DNA from: Prorocentrum cordatum
Lineage: Eukaryota > Sar > Dinophyceae > Prorocentrales > Prorocentraceae
NCBI GenBank assembly: GCA_963575745.1
Contig: CAUYUJ010014542.1
Coordinates: 202,001 to 266,000 of the forward strand
Reading direction: 5' to 3'
DNA length: 64,000 nucleotides
Shown: positions 59,459 through 64,000 of the stretch, one piece after another
Layout: every line of letters starts with the position of its first letter
Numbering within the stretch: the stretch's first letter is position 1
The notes under the pieces: generated by a model
Told to the model about the DNA's origin: nothing
The model's database searches: none
The model's input: only the letters and a program-made list of their open reading frames with translations
Made by a program: the position numbers and the translations under genes

Positions 59459-59769
59459 TGGCCAATACTGCACGGACTCGCGGCAGCGGTGCCGTTGACG
59501 ATCGGGTCCAAGATGGTGCAGTGATCGTACTTGTAGATGCTGTCATCGTAGAGGTAGAAAAGGGACGCACGTTCGACGTGCTGCAGAAGAAACCCACCTC
59601 CATGCTGGGGCGCACCGCCTGAAGACGGGTGTGCTCCAGCGAGCGAGGGGAGGGCCAGGCTGAAAGCAAATCGCCACATGATGGCGAGGCCTGGCAGGCG
59701 GCGCGAGCGATGAGCCAAAAGCTGCATGTCAGCACGCATCTTTAGGTACCCCTGCATGCTCATGTACAT
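51355..59769 (-). CDS. Giant ORF ending in an apurinic-type endonuclease
   Basis: The frame is open from 59787; the first ATG is 59769 (about 2800 codons). The C-terminal ~330 residues are an EEP-type endonuclease that would nick target DNA: SLNITSLSANWP, ALQETRHAK (about 52640), GGVAILSKD, ICMDANTNIDDNP (about 52190), RIDYIIANQA (about 52035) and KSHVGLQV (about 51955). The N-terminal ~2100 residues hold hydrophobic stretches (LICLLVATYAIAIAM; GGVVCGLLLVGAKLLAQGAVG), an HGT-containing segment described separately, a Cys-rich block (CLQCRFQCCQYC then CPDCGRSG) and Ser/Pro/Ala-rich regions. The segment about 53170-52900 looks like untranslated spacer read by chance, so two proteins may be made, the second from an ATG in YMVGLTAASAPI. 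Confidence 0.75.
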   Translation of the reverse strand: MYMSMQGYLKMRADMQLLAHRSRRLPGLAIMWRFAFSLALPSLAGAHPSSGGAPQHGGGFLLQHVERASLFYLYDDSIYKYDHCTILDPIVNGTAAASPCSIGQAHSGGFSPAAVPRYCPTGPTTPMRDRGEPEEDPAFWHLMMIRARLIPCAAAWAPGEDNQDMFWAWLEDCVPYILATLHLPQYDHLFLEASEDTTDALRHRTAVDMCEDIWHRAGPDRQRINRNLTRIQSSREYATRYFGLLLEYQGARATLVGPEAFMAPLPPYLSRAHALLPRGLPPPDHDAMAYLADVILHQPPDMLPLVEAELAAAPTDGTDQAAEDPVSWLLQHIAASDIGNTSMDSFHASEDSQDDIDIQDRDGTIPSGDSAQRDRDSEPHSGLAPWQRSAPHTSDQADPSARPNDDEGVTAADVTSHSTASPAHARPCSGGFSPAAPLARPGHPQTAGGDNVTDSNPSAIDHWQADIDNDPIDDEHPDASGPHEPQHSSAASRHCGCLICLLVATYAIAIAMPYKDQIDGYLPTPSRDPSYRQRRRRQATAPGPSVSTIFRRKTTYYVTSTLRATLKWTSDKLRDGVSGGATAVGSGFGGVLKWASGKLGAIATGGVVCGLLLVGAKLLAQGAVGHVGARICARALDSSTAHWCLRCCQPSRKPKDEATHKMPCTLADEHDDQQVHALRHPLLQEHYAAAVAAAVADVTTATTAAIAEVTAAVSRASSVTPRSTSPTPRDGSKNGTTFGNLPTNEDATAHGSDTEPRETRERTHGSPWSIFRHADARGSSSDADTQPPRRRARYASPDRPQAPSGPGTPYTALKPPTRNPRNTIQRDPAVPEPPKSILNALYQNGFALGNSGVSTEDIKDALRLHDHPRFTHDPTLQVLGPWTDIMQRPPNRLTWVLEDSGGNSGETIFPYLTWDLRQPTTDAPTVFWHGTRGDLAARLAACGGHLLPGPRRETKGRTGTNVGRTYVSVHPSLAAWYAIPPHPPYSLEDDTLAWGPIALWMCEATQPPRGENRHNYVKGEAHGARLIYPRVLSLLIRMDWCAPTEAASRCRALPHAYGMGDCAHALHIAGYDHPDLREAAEAHDQEASTRRRSTIAAAWPPPQALYSPEAARAWAKQHYDTEAATRDDPNQPRPRVSLHILQLDPKPLIDLVYTGLQAVPVRGHPDAHGSRPSGSSPGAASDPPRTHKSGTALARSPDPSSTSSGVDERRTPSLISAAAALARGRARARRSASRSSRQSDGNSTSDNSGIETWEHIVTEEEPTAYHVLAYHVRDVRSRVNAPGIEVWLDPGDHHDGAYLPWGTTVMGYRVIDPTVDGRDGWVILHHDHGDTTTKLWAPTQVHVKGDDSWRTVMVPADMGPQWIRCHAEDARLPAEVVRTTGQSWFADVWPLWDRPRPHPDDPGTNEHALPPLPGRWSCLQCRFQCCQYCAARRNTQLGTSGQPTCPDCGRSGLRTLMDWSTDYSCNSWTCAYSTNKRDSDTCCLSSRCPHPPRPHNQLDVRATGMPPHILARQFGNAPALHDLKEPPRAPSGPGGEPPQPGQVGYQGQWYLPPQPRRVPRQGLPDGTTRPPGFTGTGMPEEPSPDQPLWREGYVLFSPHQALKEELTFNKTVRRPFSLAITNMYRDRVTVRTVCELIAERTHMTRTRWRDVVLYWDAEGGPGPQALDYDMRLCDAMVSRATTEAELNHDRSNRGSFCLYGPAHQRAINITAISEPQNIDYTEYVRRYSPVGETYPDHAFEHVYRGWQRPDVPTILPDTRPLSRADWQRHQQHQQRIQQRDQRDAGQQGTPRYRSPARVPTGGNTAYDGVAAYHRGPIGAMPAAAGAAASSYGQAPNARVHPAAIGYSRAPLHALRATSPVPGSTRAWGLYSGRHEGPSSNQPAVITPAASAQGAATNRGRAGRPEGWRDANVRAWQPRQHTPPPNVAAALRPAQAKPAPPVRERQPLTPLVLTRIQAHRSASPRHSEGSAHHVSPRPDAADPDQATATAEGGTSASRQPSPSPCAAPIRSPSRADSERANAQATSPRDRHTGGRVPRSRTCSRHSSRKAPGSSTSSPPRETQADARPPEVVPRFGASVIDPSQVDLEPTPSTDHEPQLPTRVIVPIDEAPTFDPFKNKYRVKNLVAGFGGGSPLSPQSRGGAPATSAAAAAAAAPRGISPVRNVGLTAAGMDEAQRQASDRAAGAVPPDAAHQDTDGAGVSPQEGPAVARAQYMRVRCAAAAPGRRRCLVFVFVFGRMDRGVASLSHCCRLTSPPLVPYSTGVRRNFRDIFTNIYEPPLAQCRPCPSYMVGLTAASAPIKLAHSNAMSSYCGQASYWGEGQADLHRAGRANPSSTDGDGPGRSIHLVSLNITSLSANWPTITALGVDHNAAVIALQETRHAKPTRQAIATSAANPLHGGYHASLGPDLDLARAQRRAAHGGTDHTVVGNTGASGGVAILSKDAIVDSTVDDNAPCIAALKAKKRWHEVFLPLCTQHRRRRRRNNHGPAGIYIASLYGIAGGDSTALFRLADCAAARVGSAPYFICMDANTNIDDNPHLLHMLQHGWSNVAEGTPDHTMHTYGNIPDWDRVTKCPRTSRIDYIIANQAARSLVTDFCYLRDLPAKSHVGLQVTLDLSRLDHTARRLLAPTPYPPDDGVHEGHELQALGTLIAGRYQDRMEQADARDDVERMFTLANEASHEYHLTRLRDLPPPPPHQPKKKPPTMHGLTPTFEDRPVVPRAFPTYGASTIHMNRLRKLHRQLCELRFIGQHHHLDCRAIPAVPRAAHRLHVGRGPPLMPQAAPHGSPGIPRGLGPRRASAARGAP
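56590..57130 (-). other. Possible ADP-ribosyltransferase-fold segment inside the giant ORF
   Basis: Reads TVFWHGTRGDLAARLAACGG, then GRTYVSVHPSLAAWYA, then LAWGPIALWMCEA. The HGT followed by a small-residue/Gly loop and then a Y-V-S...A-W-Y segment resembles the H-Y pair of the ADP-ribosyltransferase superfamily (PARP, Tpt1). I see no LRH or RA-x-x-GHS motif here, so it is not clearly Tpt1. Low confidence; other His-Gly-Thr proteins could match by chance. Confidence 0.35.
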
Positions 59770-59940
59770 TGCAACAAACACTCCCACAGCAAGATGACAG
59801 GTGTCCCTACACCAGGTAGCTTGCTCGTGCTGCTGCCAAAAATGACATGATATAGCAAGGAGGAGGTACGGCGAGAAGTGAGAAAGGATGCCTCTGAAGG
59901 CGCTTCCTCGGAGGGCTGAGGCGGGCCCTCTGAGGCACCT

Positions 59941-60729
59941 TCAATAGGGTTCCTGTGTGGCCCGCCCTTTGTCTTTGCCTTTGTCAGCCCCTGGGGGCCC
60001 CGTCCCTGGGGTGACCTGGCCTGGCTGGTCGATCCACCCGCAGACAGCCACGGGATCGGCAACTGGTGCAGCTTCCTCCTTTTTGGTATCGAGGGTGGCC
60101 ACCTGGGGCAGGTGGATGGTACCCCCCGTGAGGTGCCCGAGGAGGGCCTGGATGTCGCCGCGCAGTGCAGCAGCTTCGGTAGTTGCCGTCTGTTGCTGAG
60201 TGACGACGGTGGCAAGCCCTCGTTCCAAGCCTGTAACGTGCTCCGTGAGTGTGGCCTGGGATGAGAGAACGCCCGCAAGCTGGACCTGCATGTTGTCCAC
60301 CGTGTTGGCAAGCAGCTCGTGCTGTTGTTCCATGTGTTGGATGCGGGTCGTAGCGGCATCTGACAGTTTAGGGGCCGTAGCGAAGCGTTCGCCGAGGGTG
60401 TTCAGTTCGCGCGATGCCACGCTGAATTCATCCTCTGATGAGAGGATCTCGACGTCGCCTGGTACCTCGGCGGCTGCGTCAACGTGCCCTTCCGTGTGGC
60501 CCCCACCTTCGGTCGCCCCCGTGCCAGGTTGCGGGTCATGCCCGTCCCCACCTGGTCCTTGGACGTCCGTCTGCTCGGCAGCTCCATCCGTGCCGTGCGG
60601 GGGTGCAGAGGAGCTGCGGCCTGGAGCGCCGTGTGATCTTGCGTGCGGCGTGGCGTCGCGTTTCCCGCTGGAGGATCGGTGGCGCTTGGCTAAAGGCTCC
60701 TCCTTAGGGATCGGGAGCGGTGCGACGCC
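59941..60729 (-). CDS. Coiled-coil ORF1-like protein of the non-LTR element
   Basis: An open frame of 263 codons begins just after a TAG at the (GA)n border and has no ATG in its first ~120 codons, so the start is unknown (non-AUG, or supplied by upstream leader). The N-terminus has a basic patch (LAKRHRSSSGKR), then an acidic segment (VEILSSEDEFS), then a long heptad-like region (HMEQQHELLANTVDNMQVQL to ALRGDIQALLGHL) predicted to form a coiled coil. The C-terminus is Lys/Asp-rich (GADKGKDKGRA). LINE ORF1 proteins typically trimerise through such coiled coils and bind RNA; no RNA-binding fold is identified here. Confidence 0.5.
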   Translation of the reverse strand, partial: GVAPLPIPKEEPLAKRHRSSSGKRDATPHARSHGAPGRSSSAPPHGTDGAAEQTDVQGPGGDGHDPQPGTGATEGGGHTEGHVDAAAEVPGDVEILSSEDEFSVASRELNTLGERFATAPKLSDAATTRIQHMEQQHELLANTVDNMQVQLAGVLSSQATLTEHVTGLERGLATVVTQQQTATTEAAALRGDIQALLGHLTGGTIHLPQVATLDTKKEEAAPVADPVAVCGWIDQPGQVTPGTGPPGADKGKDKGRATQEPY

Positions 60730-60732
60730 CTA

Positions 60733-60796
60733 GAGAGAGAGAGAGAGAGGGAGGGAGGGAGGGAGAGAGAGAGAGAGAGAGAGAGATAAAAAAGGA

Positions 60797-60831
<35 letters not shown>

Positions 60832-60838
60832 GAGAGAG

Positions 60839-60906
<68 letters not shown>

Positions 60907-61254
60907 GGGGAGAGAGAGAGAGAGAGAACAAAAAAAAGAAAGAGAAAGAGAAAGAGAAAAACAAACAATAATAACATATAAGAGAGAGAGAGAAATAGAA
61001 AGATAGAGAAATAAAAAGAGAAAGAACAAGAGAAAGACAGAGAGAGAAATAGAAAGAGAGAGACAGAAAAAGAAAAAGAGAAAGAGAAAGAGAAATAAAG
61101 AGAAAGAGAAAGAGATAGAGAGAGAGAGAGAGTGAGAGAGAGAGAGAGATAGCGAGAGAGAGAGAGAGAGAAAAGGAGAGAGAGAGAGAGAGGGATATAT
61201 ATATATAGAGAGAGAGAGAGGGAGAGAGAGAGAGAGAGAGAAAAAACAAAAAGA

Positions 61255-61292
<38 letters not shown>

Positions 61293-61350
61293 GGAGAGAA
61301 AGAGAGAGAGAGAGAGAGAGAGACACAGAGAGAGACAGAGAGAGAGAGAG
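60733..61350. repeat. (GA)n microsatellite with A-rich interruptions
   Basis: About 620 bp of GA with GGGA, AAAA and AAAG interruptions. It starts directly at the 5' end of the large non-LTR element. The Ser/Leu/Phe frame on the minus strand is a repeat translation. Confidence 0.95.
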
Positions 61351-61860
61351 CGTTTCTAGTGGGGTGCGCGCACGCACCCCCCCTCAACGGGATCGCCGGG
61401 GGGTGGGGCGCCCGTTCGCGGGCTATGCGATTCTCGTGCCCCAGCCCCCCCGCCCTGCCTCGGCCGCGCCCGAAAGCGAAATCCCTCCTCGCCCCCGTCA
61501 CCGCGCAGCCCCCGTAGAACGGGGGGGGCGCATCGCTGCGCGACTGCGCCTTTTGCCGCGCGCGCGGGTCCAACGCTCCGACGAGACCCAAGCCCCGACG
61601 GCGCGATGTTTTCATGGCGTCGACCCCCGGGTCTCGACCCATCCCCCGGGCCCGGCTTTGCATCCTGAGTCGTCTTCTGACGGGCCCCGGCCCGGCAGGG
61701 GCCCCGGGATGCCGAAAATAACGAAACGCCTCCCGTCGTGTCTTTTTTCTCCCACGACGCGATGTTTCATGTCCTGGGGAATCAGATCGACGCCCTACAG
61801 ATTCCCATGCATTTCCTCTGGAATCCGCACCCTCCGCCCCGAACTGCCGGAACTCTGACG
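61351..61860. other. Unassigned GC-rich spacer
   Basis: Open frames on both strands but no recognised domain. Confidence 0.35.
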
Positions 61861-62095
61861 ATGCGATGATTCTACTCTGTTTTGACTCTGGCCTGAAATT
61901 CCGCTCTATCTCTGGCATAGCAAAACTCTGATTTAGCTCTGGTCACATCTGTTTTCAACGGCTGGAAAAATATCCAAATCAGAATTAATCAGAATTCAGA
62001 CCAGAGCTAAAGCGGACCTTCCAAACAATGAATCAGAAATCCGAGCCAGAGTTGCATCATAGTTGAATCAGAGTACCACTCGGAAGTTTTAGGAG
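61861..62095. repeat. CTGATTTAGCTCTGG-type units in both orientations
   Basis: Units such as CTCTGATTTAGCTCTGG and their reverse complements (CCAGAGCTAAAG, AATCAGA) alternate, so parts can pair. Related units are at 42700-42830. It lies immediately 3' of the RNase H remnant and may be its tail. Confidence 0.5.
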
Positions 62096-62100
62096 TTTAA

Positions 62101-63021
62101 CTATGAGGTTAGTTTGCCTCCAAATTTCACGTTTAGATGTAAGTTGGCAGTCGTGAGTGGCTCGATTTGATGTGCCATGCGTGATGCGTAATGTAATCCA
62201 TTGGTTGAGATCAGTGGGTATGCACAGTAGTCAGTGTTGCTGGCTGCTTTGTGCATGGTCCAGTAGATGTTTGGATGGCCTGACAATACCGCTTGGCTTC
62301 CGTCGTCTGGTTGTGTTGGTCTTTTCGCGATGTTGCTGAAGTCGTCTTGTGCATGGGCGGCGGCGTGGTGCTTTGCGATTGCGTCTGCTAGCTCGTTCCA
62401 CTGGCGGTCGTCGCGCCCGTGGGCGCTGTGGGTGGTGGCGCGGCGCCGTTGCTTAGCAGTATGGAAGATAGCCTGTGCTAGTCGCGCGAGTGGGTCGGCT
62501 GCGTCTTGTAGTCGTGCGATTAGGTACATTGCGTTCTCTGGGTCGGCGTGCATCTGTTTCTCTATGTGGGGTGGTTGCTGCGTCGCGCACCTGGTGGTCC
62601 ATGTGATTGCTGCTAGCTCTAAGCCGGCGCTGCCGAGTCGGTCGTAGTCTATGATGGAGAGCGCGTTATGTGCGAAGCTGCCGGAGTAGTACCCCACGTA
62701 GCTCGGCGGGTGTCCATCGCAGCGGAACGCCGCAAATGCTCGTGCTGAATTGTCTTTCGGCGCCTGTAAAAATGCATCAGGGTAGCTGAGTAGGCTTTTG
62801 GTTGTAGGTAGTTGTATAGAGTAGAGATGTAGCGCGGCTCCGGTCACTGGGTGGAGATCAATGTCAGCGAGGTCGCGCGAGAATCTGATTCTGGGTTGTG
62901 AGTCGGAAGTCCATTGGGGGGTGCATTTGGGAACGGGCTGCTGGATGTGGCGAGTGCCGAGCATGGTTTCAGCGGCTAAACTAAGGCGGATGGGGTCTCT
63001 GCTCAGCGTCATCGCGTCCAC
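62101..63021 (-). pseudogene. RNase H end of another non-LTR retrotransposon
   Basis: Open frame of 306 codons. It contains AAFRCDGHPPSYVGYYSG (first catalytic Asp region), SAGLELAAITWTTRCA (the Glu of the ELAA motif) and GRDDRQWNELADAIAKHH (the terminal N-E-x-A-D-x-I-A motif). The second catalytic Asp is not obvious. A short Gly/Lys C-terminus follows. Upstream frames are broken, so this is probably a remnant or a copy needing sequence correction. Composition links it to the 40134-42743 remnant. Confidence 0.6.
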
Positions 63022-64000
63022 ATCGTGGGTCGCACGGCGCTGAGCTTACAGCAGCGCAGGTGAAACTTGTGAGCGGTTGAGCCGGGTCGGATACTACTTA
63101 TTGGGGGCGCCGGTCGCTCCTGTGAAATCTGGCATGGTCGGTGGTTGTCGCGATGCTCGTGGGCTGCGCCGAAGTGAGCTTCTTCGGGGTGGGCGCGAGG
63201 CTTCTGGTCTGTCGTCTGCAGCGGCGTGGATGGTAACATTCCGTGTGGGGAGTACTCTTCTTCTTCTCTAGTTTGCTATAGCGCGTCGCATTGTGCTACT
63301 GCCCCTTGCTGTTGGGGAGTGTTAAAAGTATATTGATGTGTCTCCAGTGGTCATGTCGTGTGTGAGTCTAGCTCTGGGTTCTGGTGCGCGTTGTAGTGAG
63401 TCGTGCTCGCTTGCTAACTTAGTCGGCGCTGTTGATATGCATCGTCATTGGTGCTCTCGGCGCGGCTGTTTCTGCCGGCGTGATTGGAGCGGATTCTGTC
63501 GGCGTGCACAGCGACAGCTGGGCGATGGAGTCGATGGTTCTGTCGTTGTGTTTTATGTTGGCTCCAATGTGCTCTCGTCGCAACGTTCTTTGTACTGGCC
63601 GTCTCAAACTGTGCTCTCTGGAGTTGCGTCGTCGATGATGCCACTCAGTTGGCCTCGTATCCGTTGAAGCCCCCCCTCTTCTGATTGTGATCGTTGTGAT
63701 TGCGCTTGTTTCGCATGCTGTTGCCCCTTGTCGATGGCACTGCGATCTAGGTCGGCGAAGTGGCTGGTTCTTCCGTCTTCGCCCAAGTCTCGGTCGTCAG
63801 GCAGCGCTGGCAGTTCGCGTCGTGGTTGTGCTTGTCGTAGTATTTAGTGGTATACCTATGTCTGTTTTTGTCTGCGCCATCACTCGGATTGTGTTCGCGC
63901 CCCCTCGTATCTCTCAAGCTTGGGCTGTCGTTGTCCAATATGGCTTGCCGTGTCCAGCTGGCACTGCTCAACCGTGGTCACATCTAGCCGGTAATGTCGA
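63022..64000 (-). pseudogene. Broken upstream part of the same non-LTR element
   Basis: GT-rich on the plus strand with short minus-strand pieces in several frames. One piece contains NCQRCLTTETWAKTEE, which resembles the Cys-Cys zinc-binding linker found between RT and RNase H in LINE proteins. The rest runs off the right edge of the window. Confidence 0.4.

Larger units (their letters stand above)
46656..60732 (-). mobile_element. ~14 kb non-LTR retrotransposon bracketed by (GA)n
   Basis: Sense order on the minus strand: coiled-coil ORF, giant ORF ending in an exonuclease-endonuclease-phosphatase (EEP) domain, then RT, CCHC-like zinc finger and RNase H, then ~370 bp of 3' UTR. There are no LTRs. 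(GA)n runs start exactly outside both ends (46655 and 60733). Some R1-clade elements are known to insert specifically into microsatellites, including (TC)n; the structure here suggests similar targeting, but the clade is not established. At ~14 kb it is about twice the size of common LINEs. Confidence 0.85.

Noticed and set aside
60704-61918. 404-residue frame with Ser/Leu-rich C-terminus
   Set aside because: It runs through the (GA)n microsatellite; the non-repeat part has no recognisable motif.
1-64000. tRNA, rRNA or snRNA genes
   Set aside because: I found no cloverleaf-like A/B box pair, rRNA core or SL RNA gene that I could support by eye; a covariance search would be needed.

Overview
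This is eukaryotic nuclear DNA, most probably from a dinoflagellate. A near-exact relic of the dinoflagellate spliced leader lies at 182-204. An exon-like piece resembling the ciliary protein IFT172 lies at about 2862-2946. The rest is repeat-rich, GC-rich and dominated by very large retrotransposons. No intact host gene is visible, and there is no bacterial organisation.

Layout: 1-2760 is a (CAT/CAG) array carrying a ~1.1 kb tandem duplication. 2760-4800 is unique sequence with two weak exon candidates on the minus strand. 4812-6778 is GT-rich simple repeat. 7000-12400 holds several local repeat families: a CCAAGA-type repeat, a composite TTGGCATTGC / GGAACCCGAGG satellite, and a ~75 bp degenerate repeat. 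12560-14100, 32030-34620, 39480-42660 and 62100-64000 are GT-rich on the plus strand; two of them clearly contain decayed minus-strand non-LTR retrotransposon coding sequence. 34731-39375 is a run of tandem and simple repeats. 44700-45920 is a 90 bp tandem repeat that stays open as a 30-residue repeat.

Element 1 (14871-31244, minus strand) is a 16.4 kb Ty1/copia-type LTR retrotransposon. Its two 284 bp terminal repeats differ at 3 positions. In sense order it encodes a Gag with two membrane-like segments and a CCHC knuckle, then a complete Tpt1/KptA-like RNA 2'-phosphotransferase domain, a RING-H2 finger, an aspartic protease, integrase, reverse transcriptase and RNase H. The Tpt1 domain is split by a frame change. 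Protease and integrase frames are separated by one in-frame TGA in a UGA-CGG context, followed 9 nt later by a GC-rich stem-loop, which looks like a stop-codon readthrough signal.

Element 2 (about 46656-60732, minus strand) is a ~14 kb non-LTR retrotransposon with a coiled-coil ORF, a very long ORF ending in an apurinic-type endonuclease, and an RT-zinc finger-RNase H ORF. It is bracketed by (GA)n tracts at both ends.

The most unusual signal is that each element carries its own private family of short palindromic hairpins spread through its coding sequence. Element 1 has 42 perfect 14-mers (5 bp stem, 4 nt loop) with compensatory stem changes and mostly GNNA loops on the sense strand. Element 2 has 12 hairpins with a constant core (three paired bases, a UUCA or UCCA loop and a bulged C) and outer stems that differ in sequence from copy to copy yet remain complementary. 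The hairpins occur in more than one reading phase, and most single mismatches are G-U pairs only on the sense strand. This points to RNA-level function or spread, for example as dispersed RNA-packaging or protein-binding sites.
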